Below are positions 1 to 6,043 of a stretch of DNA of 12,402 bases, piece by piece; position 1 is the stretch's first letter; every line of letters starts with the position of its first letter. The stretch is from Candidatus Bathyarchaeota archaeon (lineage in GTDB: Archaea > Thermoproteota > CALKCG01 > B24 > JAGTQN01): the NCBI GenBank assembly GCA_018396395.1, contig JAGTQN010000048.1, positions 1 to 12,402 of the forward strand, written 5' to 3'. The notes beneath the pieces were generated by a model, which made no database searches, had not been told where the DNA came from, and saw only the letters and a list, made by a program, of their open reading frames with translations. The position numbers and the translations under genes were made by a program.

Positions 1-43
1 TCACCTGTTTAATCGCCTTAGGACCATAAGCCAGAACCTTCAT
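1..43 (-). CDS. 5' end of an unidentified minus-strand gene (partial)
   Basis: Reading leftward from position 43, an ATG opens a frame of 14 codons (MKVLAYGPKAIKQV) that runs off the window edge. A Shine-Dalgarno-like GAGG lies about five bases before the ATG, and a TATA-like element (CTTTATCTC on the minus strand, 70-78) lies about 30 bases upstream. This arrangement supports a real start. Too little protein is visible to assign a family. The gene is divergent from the AtpI/Z-like gene to its right. Confidence 0.45.
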   Translation of the reverse strand, partial: MKVLAYGPKAIKQV

Positions 44-376
44 AAGAACCTCTTCACACGATCCATAATGAGATAAAGAGAATAGAGCCTATTTTAGTCT
101 ACCAAAACTTGACTTATCTAAATTTTGGACCGTTTGATCTTGCTGCTCTTCTTTCAGGGAATTGCATAAATACGTTCGACTTTGGCTTGCCAATGAAAAG
201 CCTTGACCCATGGCTCTCTTCGATGAATGGACATGGCAGAAGGGTTAGCTTAAATTCCCTTTACTTAGATAAACTCCGTAGAGAGAGGATAGCCTTACCT
301 TTTCAATTTAGGGGCGAAGCATTGACTACGCCAAATCAACTCACGCTATGCCGTAGAGGTTTTGGAACAATCATAG
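44..376. other. Intergenic region without a supportable gene
   Basis: About 330 bases separate the minus-strand gene start at 43 from the promoter of the 408 gene. A plus frame is open at 109-462, but its product is unlike any family I know, it has no Shine-Dalgarno site, and its end overlaps the better-supported 408 gene. I see no tRNA, terminator or long repeat here. The octamer CCGTAGAG occurs twice, probably by chance. Confidence 0.5.
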
Positions 377-384
377 TTTTTAAA
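377..384 (+). promoter_or_regulatory. TATA box of the AtpI/Z-like gene (leaderless promoter)
   Basis: TTTTTAAA is a good archaeal TATA match. It ends 24 bases before the ATG at 408, so transcription would begin at or just before that ATG. No Shine-Dalgarno sequence stands between, which fits a leaderless mRNA. Confidence 0.55.
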
Positions 385-407
385 CTTAGGCACATCAATA
401 TGGTAAT

Positions 408-647
408 ATGGAAATGGGCTCGAAATCCAGTTCAAACCGAGAAAAGGCTTTTAATTGGCTAGCCATAGGGACTGAGCTACCGATCATGGTCTTCCTAGGA
501 GCCTTCTTAGGATACGAGCTTGGAAGAAGAATAGGCTTCCCCTACGATTATGTGGGCCTGACCTTGGGAGCAATCCTTGGCTTTGTGACTTCCATCTTCA
601 CCATGCTAAGGGGACTGGGAGCCTTCAAAAGAAGAAAGGGGACTTAA
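408..647 (+). CDS. AtpI/AtpZ-like small membrane protein
   Basis: This 79-residue protein has a short polar N-terminus and two hydrophobic helices (about residues 17-38 and 46-68), ending in a basic tail (FKRRKGT). The pattern is that of the bacterial AtpI/AtpZ family: a Glu-Leu-Pro at the head of helix 1, then GAFLGYELGRRIG, a short turn, and GLTLGAILGF in helix 2. In bacteria these proteins are encoded beside F-type ATP synthase genes and are linked to c-ring assembly and Mg2+/Ca2+ transport. No ATP synthase gene is visible here, and archaea normally use an A-type enzyme, so the role is open. The ATG at 408 was chosen because a TATA box sits 24 bases upstream; ATG 414 is an alternative. The family call rests on motif resemblance only. 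Confidence 0.7.
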   Translation: MEMGSKSSSNREKAFNWLAIGTELPIMVFLGAFLGYELGRRIGFPYDYVGLTLGAILGFVTSIFTMLRGLGAFKRRKGT

Positions 648-685
648 AGGCCTATCCTATCCTAGCTAGGAAGGCCTCGCCTTTA
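645..685. terminator. Inverted repeat between convergent genes, candidate bidirectional terminator
   Basis: TAAAGGC (645-651) pairs perfectly with GCCTTTA (679-685). Inside lies the perfect 12-base palindrome TCCTAGCTAGGA (660-671), flanked by two AGGCCT copies (648-653 and 672-677). The element covers the stop codons of both converging genes (645-647 plus, 666-668 minus). It could form a hairpin in either transcript. There is no strong U tract, so the terminator role is inferred from position. Confidence 0.4.
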
Positions 686-1364
686 GGCTCCAAAGGAGGC
701 ATATGATAATGCCTAAGACAATTGGCAGTAGAAGTCCTAGGCCTGCGTAGAGGGTTCCGAAAGGGCTAAAAATAATGTAGCCTGCAAGGGATGCAAAGAA
801 CATTGAAAGGACAAGGATTGTACTTTTGAGGATAAGAATTGAGAAGGTACGACCCATTTCCCTTCGCTTTCTTAAGGCTTCGGCATCTACTCCTGCCTCG
901 GTATCCATCTTAGGCTCGGTTCCGGTTCCTGTCTCCGTCTTTATCTCGGTCCCAGCCCTAGCCCTCGTTTCAGCCCTGCGTTCCGTCAACAACCTCCCCC
1001 TTCCCAAATCTTTTCCCGAAGTATTCCTAGACTTTTCCATGGAGGCCTCCTTGGAGGGTTTTGGTCCCTCTAGTTGGACCTTACTTATCGGCTCTGATAC
1101 TGTCCTCAAGTCCTCCATTACTTCTTCCAACCTCTCAAGGGCTTCCTTCCTTCCTCTACCGATGGTACATGCTATCAGAAGGGTCCTCAAAGGAACCCAA
1201 CCCTTTCCCTTCAACCAATCCTCCACTTCTTCTCTAGAAGCCCTTACCTCTTGAAGGAATTTTTCCATCCCGATAGCCATAATGGCTTCAAAAAGGATCC
1301 TCCTCACCTTTTCCCCAGGTTCAACGTATGGCAATTCGATGCATCGACCCCTAGACTTATGCAA
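666..1364 (-). CDS. Unrecognised two-helix membrane protein with an N-terminal helical domain
   Basis: The frame encodes up to 232 residues. Residues 20-88 look like a compact, helical soluble domain (EEVEDWLKGK, PLRTLLIACTIGRG, ALERLEEVMEDL); a DNA-binding helix-turn-helix is possible but not demonstrated. Residues 90-165 are a polar low-complexity linker rich in Thr, Glu, Lys and Arg. Two hydrophobic helices follow at about 174-199 and 204-227, then a basic tail. The predicted layout is a cytosolic domain tethered to the membrane by a C-terminal hairpin. The longest start is TTG at 1364, but a TATA-like TTTTTAA on the minus strand (1368-1374) is too close to it and would better suit TTG at 1334 (222 residues). 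The opposite frame at 826-1254 is its shadow. I do not recognise the family. Confidence 0.6.
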   Translation of the reverse strand: MHKSRGRCIELPYVEPGEKVRRILFEAIMAIGMEKFLQEVRASREEVEDWLKGKGWVPLRTLLIACTIGRGRKEALERLEEVMEDLRTVSEPISKVQLEGPKPSKEASMEKSRNTSGKDLGRGRLLTERRAETRARAGTEIKTETGTGTEPKMDTEAGVDAEALRKRREMGRTFSILILKSTILVLSMFFASLAGYIIFSPFGTLYAGLGLLLPIVLGIIICLLWSLKARPS

Positions 1365-1772
1365 TCCTTAAAAATCGAGCCTAAGAAAAGATGGCACTAA
1401 ATCGTATTAAGGTTATATGGTCATTATGGGCATGTCCAAGAATTCACCTTATCCATGGGTTTAGGTTTTCAGCCTCACCCAGCTATGGAGAAATGCATGG
1501 TTTAACAAGGAAGCCAGCGGATTCTTGGGCAAACCCCTCGTTTGGATGAAACTACCGGAGAGCAGGCAGATAAGAGGGCCCTTCCAAGAGCCAGGCATAG
1601 CATGCCTTGCCCTAAAAAGGATTGAGCCCATCAAGTGTTTGCTCAGTGAGGCTGGTGGCTCTAAGGATAAATTCTTGGACATGCCCAGGATCCACAAAAC
1701 CAAGGAATCGAAGAAGAGGAGATAAGATGGGATGAAAGGAAACAAAGTCGCTATTTTCTAGGATAGCTAAGG
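1365..1772. other. Intergenic region with no assignable gene
   Basis: About 400 bases lie between two divergently transcribed membrane-protein genes. A plus frame is open from 1465 to 1725 and a minus frame from 1461 to 1745. Neither has a Shine-Dalgarno site or a recognisable product, and both being open at once suggests chance or a decayed gene. The left part, near 1411-1417, holds an A/T-rich ATATAA on the minus strand that could serve the 666-1364 gene. No tRNA or clear hairpin was found. Confidence 0.45.
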
Positions 1773-3062
1773 GTGGTTAAAGAGGAAGAATCTAGCTCAA
1801 AGGTTATGAGAGAGCATCAAGCCTCAATGGTCGGAAAATGGATAAGAATGGATAAAAGTGTGGCCTTCTATGATTGTGGAAAAGGAAGAAGAAAGGAAGG
1901 TGGGGGTGAAAAGGTTAAGGTTCTAGAAAAGGAGGCAGGTTCGGAAGCGGAAAGGGAAGTGGACAAGGAAAAGGAAAAGGAAAAGAAATGGGAGGGAGAG
2001 GAAGATAGGGAAGTTGAAAGGATAAGCTGGTTTTTAGGGCCTATCGAAAAGGCTATTCAGGTATCCATCCTATTTTTTTCCCTTTTTTCCATATTTACGT
2101 TCTTCCTCTCAATTCTGCTGGGAGCCCTTCTATACTTCTCCACTAATGAAGGGCTGGTCGCATCCGGAAGGGAGCTTCCAGGCATACCTGTTATGCTATT
2201 TCTCGTCTTCCAGACTTACCTGCCAATAAAGGCTACGGCCGGCTCCATCTTTGCTATCCTCCTTTCCTTCTTCACCCTTTGCCTGCTAATCGCCTGGGCA
2301 GGTCCCCAGGAGAGCCTTCAGAAAGTTCTGAAGAGAAAAAACCTTCGTCTTTTCGATCTATCTAGGAACTGGCTTCTTTTCCTTCCCCTTTTAGGTAGTC
2401 TCCTCCTCTCGGCAGAGGTGATGCTAACGCTCCTTCAGGATGCCCTAGGCTTACCTTCAGGAAGCATAACGATAACGAATCGTTTGGAATTCCTCCTCGA
2501 CCTTTCCTACGCTGCGGTAATAGAGGAAGTCGGATTTAGGCTAAGCCCCCTTGGAGCTACAACAGCCGTCCTTGTTGCCTTAGAGGCGCCTTTAAGCCCA
2601 AAGCCCGAGGGAAGGATGCCAAGGGGTTTAGACCTTCTTTTTCTAGCCTTCCTCTATCCGGATGGTGCCAAGAAAAAGGCATCCTTGAAGAATGTAGCGG
2701 AAGATGGATGGCTGAGGGGAATCCATATCATCGAGTTCCTCGTTTCCCTTTACTCAGCCATAGCCTTCGGGATGGCCCACTATATATTTGGCGCTGGATG
2801 GGGCATTGGAAAAGTTACAACATCTTCCATCGTAGGATTCGCCCTCGCCCTCGTCTACCTCAGATACGGCATCGAAGCCAGCATCCTTATCCACTGGTAC
2901 TTCAACTATTACCTATACATTTTTGAAATAGCTCCTGAATTCTACCCGTTCTTAAACCCCTTAGCAACCATAATAGGGGCTCTTATCCTTTTCTTCGGAG
3001 TTGCCATCCTCGTTGGTTTGGGCTCCCTTCTAGGCAAAAAATTCCTTAGAAAAATTCCTTAG
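1773..3062 (+). CDS. CPBP (CAAX-protease/Abi type) intramembrane metalloprotease
   Basis: This 429-residue polytopic membrane protein carries the three motifs of the CPBP/Abi (Rce1-like) family. They are E251-E252-x3-R256 (motif 1), F332-x3-H336 (motif 2) and H374-x3-N378 (motif 3). The Glu and His residues are those expected to bind the catalytic metal. Residues 1-90 are a highly charged, Lys/Glu-rich cytosolic extension. Hydrophobic helices begin near 95 and continue to 420. Motifs 1 and 2 are about 80 residues apart, with a polar insert (KPEGRMPRGLD and DGAKKKASLKN), which seems longer than usual for the family. The substrate is unknown; prenylated-protein maturation cannot be assumed in archaea. 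The GTG start at 1773 is the longest choice, and in-frame ATGs at 1806, 1827 and 1848 are possible. The gene stands alone between two gaps. Confidence 0.8.
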   Translation: MVKEEESSSKVMREHQASMVGKWIRMDKSVAFYDCGKGRRKEGGGEKVKVLEKEAGSEAEREVDKEKEKEKKWEGEEDREVERISWFLGPIEKAIQVSILFFSLFSIFTFFLSILLGALLYFSTNEGLVASGRELPGIPVMLFLVFQTYLPIKATAGSIFAILLSFFTLCLLIAWAGPQESLQKVLKRKNLRLFDLSRNWLLFLPLLGSLLLSAEVMLTLLQDALGLPSGSITITNRLEFLLDLSYAAVIEEVGFRLSPLGATTAVLVALEAPLSPKPEGRMPRGLDLLFLAFLYPDGAKKKASLKNVAEDGWLRGIHIIEFLVSLYSAIAFGMAHYIFGAGWGIGKVTTSSIVGFALALVYLRYGIEASILIHWYFNYYLYIFEIAPEFYPFLNPLATIIGALILFFGVAILVGLGSLLGKKFLRKIP

Positions 3063-3235
3063 AAGGAAGGGATTCGCCTAGAACGGTTAATGTCTTTCAT
3101 GACGGTACCGAAGCTAATGGGTGCCAATAATCCCAAGCCTAGCAAAGGATTTATCGACCTTTCCCTAGGCTTTTAGGCCAGGAAAACATAGTATTGTATA
3201 GAAGGTAGGAAGGGAAAAAGAAGGAAGGAAGGACC

Positions 3236-4876
3236 TTGACGAAGTTCATTTTTGTAACTGGCGGAGTTCTCTCTAGCGTCGGAAAGGGCATTGTCATGGC
3301 TTCCATAGGAAAGATGCTCCAGGTAAGGGGTTTTCGTGTGACGGCCATAAAGATCGACCCCTACCTGAATGTAGACTGTGGAACAATGAATCCCTATCAA
3401 CATGGCGAGATCTTCGTAACAGAAGATGGAGGCGAAATAGACCTCGATATGGGGCATTACGAAAGATTCCTTGATATTAATCTTACGAAGGACCAGAACA
3501 TAACGACGGGCCAAATCTATTGGACAGTCATCGACAAGGAGAGGCGAGGTGAATACCTTGGAAAGTGCGTTCAGATCGTTCCCCACATCACTGATGAGAT
3601 AAAGCGAAGGATCTATGCCGTGGCTGAGAGGAATTCCTTGGATGTTGTCCTGACTGAAATCGGGGGAACCGTAGGCGACATCGAAGGGCTTCCCTACCTC
3701 GAGGCCGTTCGCCAGATAAGGGTTGAGAAAGGATACGAGAAAACCTTATACGTCCATGTAGCCCTTGTTCCTATCCTTCATGTAACCGGAGAGGAAAAAA
3801 CAAAGCCCCTCCAACATAGCGTCAACGAGCTTAGACGCATAGGGATCCAGCCTGACATCATCGTGGCTCGATGCCAACGCATGATAGGAAGCGAGGCGAA
3901 GGCAAAGATTGCCCTCTTCGGAACGATTCCTGAAAGCGCCGTCTTCTGCTCCTACGATGTTGAGACGATATACCAGGTCCCCCTCATCTTGGATTATCAG
4001 GGAATGGGCGAATACATATGCCAGAGGTTAGGATTAGAAAGGCGGAAGCCAGATTGGAGCCTTTGGAATGGCATTGTGAGGAGCTTTCTGGATGCCTCAA
4101 AGAAGGTTCGAATAGCCATGTGTGGAAAATACACAAATCTCGCAGATTCCTATATTAGCATCAATGAAGCCCTTAAGCATGCGGCCGCAGCTTGTGGAGC
4201 CAAGGTACAAATTGACTGGATAGACAGCGAGGGCTTTGAAAGGGATCCAAGCAACCTCAAAAAACTCGAGTCCTATGATGGCATCATAGTCCCTCCAGGA
4301 TTCGGGGCCAGGGGAACGGAGGGAAAGATCCTTGCAGCCAACTATGCGAGGGAGAGGGGCCTTCCTTTCCTAGGCATATGTTTCGGATTTCAGATGGCTG
4401 TCGTGGCCTTCGCAAGGTATATCTGCAACCTCAAGGATGCCAATAGCACTGAAAACGATCCTGATACGCCCCATCCTATTCTAGACCTGATGCCTGAACA
4501 AAGGGGACTAGAGTATAAGGGAGGCTCCATGAGGCTTGGAGCCCATGAAATCATCATCAAGCCTAAAACCTTGGCCTACAACCTTTATGGCACCGAAAAA
4601 ATCCTTGAAAGGCATCGGCACCGTTGGGAAGTAAACCCAAAATATTGGCAAATCTTAGAGGCGCATGGGATGGTCCTTTCTGGGTTTAGCTCTGATGGCC
4701 GAAGGGTTGAGATCATCGAAATTCCCAACCATCCTTTCTACCTAGGAGTACAGTTTCATCCGGAATTCAAGAGTAGGCCAGGAAAGCCAGAACCTGCATA
4801 CAAGGGCTTTGTAGAGGCTGCCATAAGGTGTAACATGGGAGCGAGAAAGAAAAACGAAAAAGAAATAATAAAATAA
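3236..4876 (+). CDS. pyrG: CTP synthase (glutamine-hydrolysing)
   Basis: The enzyme makes CTP from UTP, ATP and glutamine in cytosolic pyrimidine synthesis. The 546-residue length is typical. The N-terminal synthetase domain opens with the P-loop-like FVTGGVLSSVGKG (residues 6-18) and continues through KIDPYLNVDCGTMNP, HGEIFVTEDGGEIDLD and EIGGTVGDIEG. The C-terminal class I glutaminase domain has nucleophile Cys382 in GICFGFQ, with His508 and Glu510 in QFHPEF completing the triad. The TTG start at 3236 directly precedes the invariant KFIFVTGG and follows a GGAAGGAAGGA purine tract that can pair with 16S rRNA. The last residues (KKNEKEIIK) come from an A-rich tract that also appears to end transcription of the opposite gene. 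The 173 bases before it hold no strong TATA box that I can identify. Confidence 0.97.
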   Translation: MTKFIFVTGGVLSSVGKGIVMASIGKMLQVRGFRVTAIKIDPYLNVDCGTMNPYQHGEIFVTEDGGEIDLDMGHYERFLDINLTKDQNITTGQIYWTVIDKERRGEYLGKCVQIVPHITDEIKRRIYAVAERNSLDVVLTEIGGTVGDIEGLPYLEAVRQIRVEKGYEKTLYVHVALVPILHVTGEEKTKPLQHSVNELRRIGIQPDIIVARCQRMIGSEAKAKIALFGTIPESAVFCSYDVETIYQVPLILDYQGMGEYICQRLGLERRKPDWSLWNGIVRSFLDASKKVRIAMCGKYTNLADSYISINEALKHAAAACGAKVQIDWIDSEGFERDPSNLKKLESYDGIIVPPGFGARGTEGKILAANYARERGLPFLGICFGFQMAVVAFARYICNLKDANSTENDPDTPHPILDLMPEQRGLEYKGGSMRLGAHEIIIKPKTLAYNLYGTEKILERHRHRWEVNPKYWQILEAHGMVLSGFSSDGRRVEIIEIPNHPFYLGVQFHPEFKSRPGKPEPAYKGFVEAAIRCNMGARKKNEKEIIK

Positions 4877-4900
4877 AAATAAAAATAAAATAAAAAATAA
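4863..4900 (-). terminator. T-rich terminator for the Cren7-like gene
   Basis: Read on the minus strand this is a run of short T tracts separated by single A residues, 58 to 95 bases past the minus-strand stop at 4959. Oligo-T tracts are the usual archaeal termination signal. On the plus strand the same bases encode the last residues and stop codon of pyrG. Confidence 0.5.
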
Positions 4901-4958
4901 GGTTCCAATCGTTGGATGGCTTTGAAGATACTTCACTAGCTGATACCGCTTAATGGGG

Positions 4959-5114
4959 CTAAGCAACTTTTGTGGCTACCCGCCACTTATGGCCACAGGT
5001 TGGACATGCGTAAAGCTTCACGTTCAGCGTCGGCCCCTTCCTGCTTTTCGGCTTGACAGACCACTCCTTTGTTGGCTTTTGAACATCCGTTCCATCCTTA
5101 GGGCATTTAACCAT
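4959..5114 (-). CDS. Cren7-like small chromatin protein with a CxxC (zinc-ribbon-like) motif
   Basis: This 51-residue basic protein reads MVKCPKDGTDV, then KEWSVKPKSRKG (16-27), LNVKLYACPTCGHKWRV (30-46). Recalled Cren7 has KVWALAPKGRKGVKIGLF followed by DPETGKYFRHKL, so the W-x3-PK-x-RKG block, the following strand and the TG-K-aromatic-R segment line up almost without gaps. Cren7 is a small SH3-like DNA-binding protein of crenarchaea. Here Cys37-x2-Cys40, with Cys4 and perhaps His42, suggests a bound metal that Cren7 lacks. The alternative is a generic small zinc-ribbon protein. The start ATG at 5114 has GGAGGA six bases upstream (5121-5126); an in-frame ATG at 5120 is too close to that site. 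A TATA box lies at 5167-5173. It is a monocistronic gene, as expected for an abundant chromatin protein. Confidence 0.75.
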   Translation of the reverse strand: MVKCPKDGTDVQKPTKEWSVKPKSRKGPTLNVKLYACPTCGHKWRVATKVA

Positions 5115-5166
5115 GGGCATTCCTCCTTAATCTTCCATTCCCTCGCTATGGAATCGTTTAGGATGC

Positions 5167-5173
5167 TATATAA
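5167..5173 (-). promoter_or_regulatory. TATA box of the Cren7-like gene
   Basis: CTTATATAG on the minus strand is a good archaeal TATA element. It predicts a transcript start near 5144 and a leader of about 30 bases that contains the strong GGAGGA ribosome site at 5121-5126. Confidence 0.55.
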
Positions 5174-5214
5174 GACTTTCCATAATCCTTGGTGAAAGAC
5201 CCCCCGAAAAGTTT

Positions 5215-5230
5215 TAGGTTCTGAAACCTA
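5215..5230. repeat. Inverted repeat in a divergent intergenic region
   Basis: TAGGTT and AACCTA are perfect inverted arms around CTGA. The element lies about 40 bases upstream of the Cren7-like TATA box and about 120 bases before the nuclease-like gene. It might be an operator, but no regulator can be named. Confidence 0.3.
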
Positions 5231-5350
5231 GGGTCGATCTAAACGCTATCCCTTTAATCCTCATGAAATCGGGGAGTTAACTTAGCATCCCGACTATTTA
5301 CCTTCGCCATCTCTCCCTTCCTTTCTCCTATTTCTTTTCATTGCATTTCA

Positions 5351-5749
5351 TTGGATTTTTATCTGCGCAAAAGAATTGGTGAGGACGAGGAATCCTTGCC
5401 TACGCATCAATTCCTTGTTAACCGTGTAAGACGATACTTCGAATTGAAGGGCTTTAGGGTGGAAGAAGGGTTTAAGGTTGGTAATGTCATCCTTGACCTC
5501 ATTGCCTTTAGGCGTGATAGCTTTAAGGTTGGCATCGAGGTCGAAAGGGGACACGGGGGCATAGCCCATGGCTTCTGGCAGCTTGCCACTGCCAAAGCCC
5601 ATGGCATTGAGGAAACAATTCTCGTAATTCCTGCTAAAGCCCTCGAGAAGGTTGATCTTAAGCCCTTTGAAGTCTATGGTATGGGCGTCCTAACAGTTTC
5701 CGGCTATGGAACCATAAGTTATGCCTTTAAACCGAGGTCTATGGCTTAA
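5351..5749 (+). CDS. Probable PD-(D/E)XK-fold nuclease-like protein
   Basis: This 132-residue protein has the order of elements seen in small restriction-endonuclease-fold proteins. A helix (HQFLVNRVRRYFELKGF, 19-35) comes first, followed by a strand ending in Asp49 (VILDLIAF), a strand with Glu63-Val-Glu65 (KVGIEVERG), a Gln-bearing helix (GGIAHGFWQLATAKAHGI) and a hydrophobic strand (ETILVIPAK). In active members the pattern is D...ExK; here the lysine position is Glu65, so catalysis may be altered or absent, or the lysine may have migrated. Its partner and target are unknown. The TTG at 5351 is the longest start; TTG at 5396 (Leu16), behind a GAGGACGAGG stretch, is a credible alternative. 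It lies between a divergent chromatin gene and a racemase, with no obvious functional link. The fold call is by pattern only. Confidence 0.6.
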   Translation: MDFYLRKRIGEDEESLPTHQFLVNRVRRYFELKGFRVEEGFKVGNVILDLIAFRRDSFKVGIEVERGHGGIAHGFWQLATAKAHGIEETILVIPAKALEKVDLKPFEVYGMGVLTVSGYGTISYAFKPRSMA

Positions 5750-5984
5750 TTCTTCAGTTCTTCCTAAAGATGATTATACTATAGGCCGTCGAAAAGAAGG
5801 TTGAGGTTGCGGGATACTTTGAAGATCAAAGACTTTAAATCAGTACATCCGAGGAACAAATTTTGGCATCGAACGATAACTTCCAATAATATCGATTTTT
5901 GCCCCTTTTCCAATCGGTTAGCGTCCTTAAGGATGGAGGGGACCCGTCATAAGGGCTTGGGATGATGAATGAGGGGAGAGTAAG
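5750..5984. other. Intergenic region before the larA-like promoter
   Basis: The 294 bases from the stop at 5749 to the start at 6044 hold no supportable gene. They include several A/T-rich stretches. A box-C-like ATGATGA lies near 5962, but no matching box D follows. The only clear signals are the TATA element and ribosome site listed separately. Confidence 0.45.
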
Positions 5985-5990
5985 TATATA
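5985..5990 (+). promoter_or_regulatory. TATA-like element of the larA-like gene
   Basis: AAGTATATAGC predicts a transcript start near 6013, ahead of the GGGAGG ribosome site at 6027-6032. An ATG at 6039 with ideal spacing to that site opens only ATG-CCT-TGA, whose stop overlaps the TTG start of the racemase gene. Confidence 0.45.
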
Positions 5991-6043
5991 GCATAGGATC
6001 CCAGGAATAAGAAGGGACGAATATAAGGGAGGCATCCAATGCC

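Noticed and set aside
109..462. Plus-strand open frame of 117 codons
   Set aside because: No ribosome site, no family resemblance, and it overlaps the better-supported AtpI/Z-like gene and its TATA box.
826..1254. Plus-strand frame of 142 codons, Ser/Pro/Val-rich
   Set aside because: It is the antisense shadow of the 666-1364 gene's coding and linker regions and has no start signals.
1461..1745. Minus-strand frame of 94 codons and overlapping plus frame 1525-1725
   Set aside because: Neither product is recognisable and neither has a ribosome site; kept only as an unexplained gap.
5960..5990. Possible C/D-box small RNA (ATGATGA)
   Set aside because: No box D (CTGA) or internal C'/D' pair follows at suitable distance.
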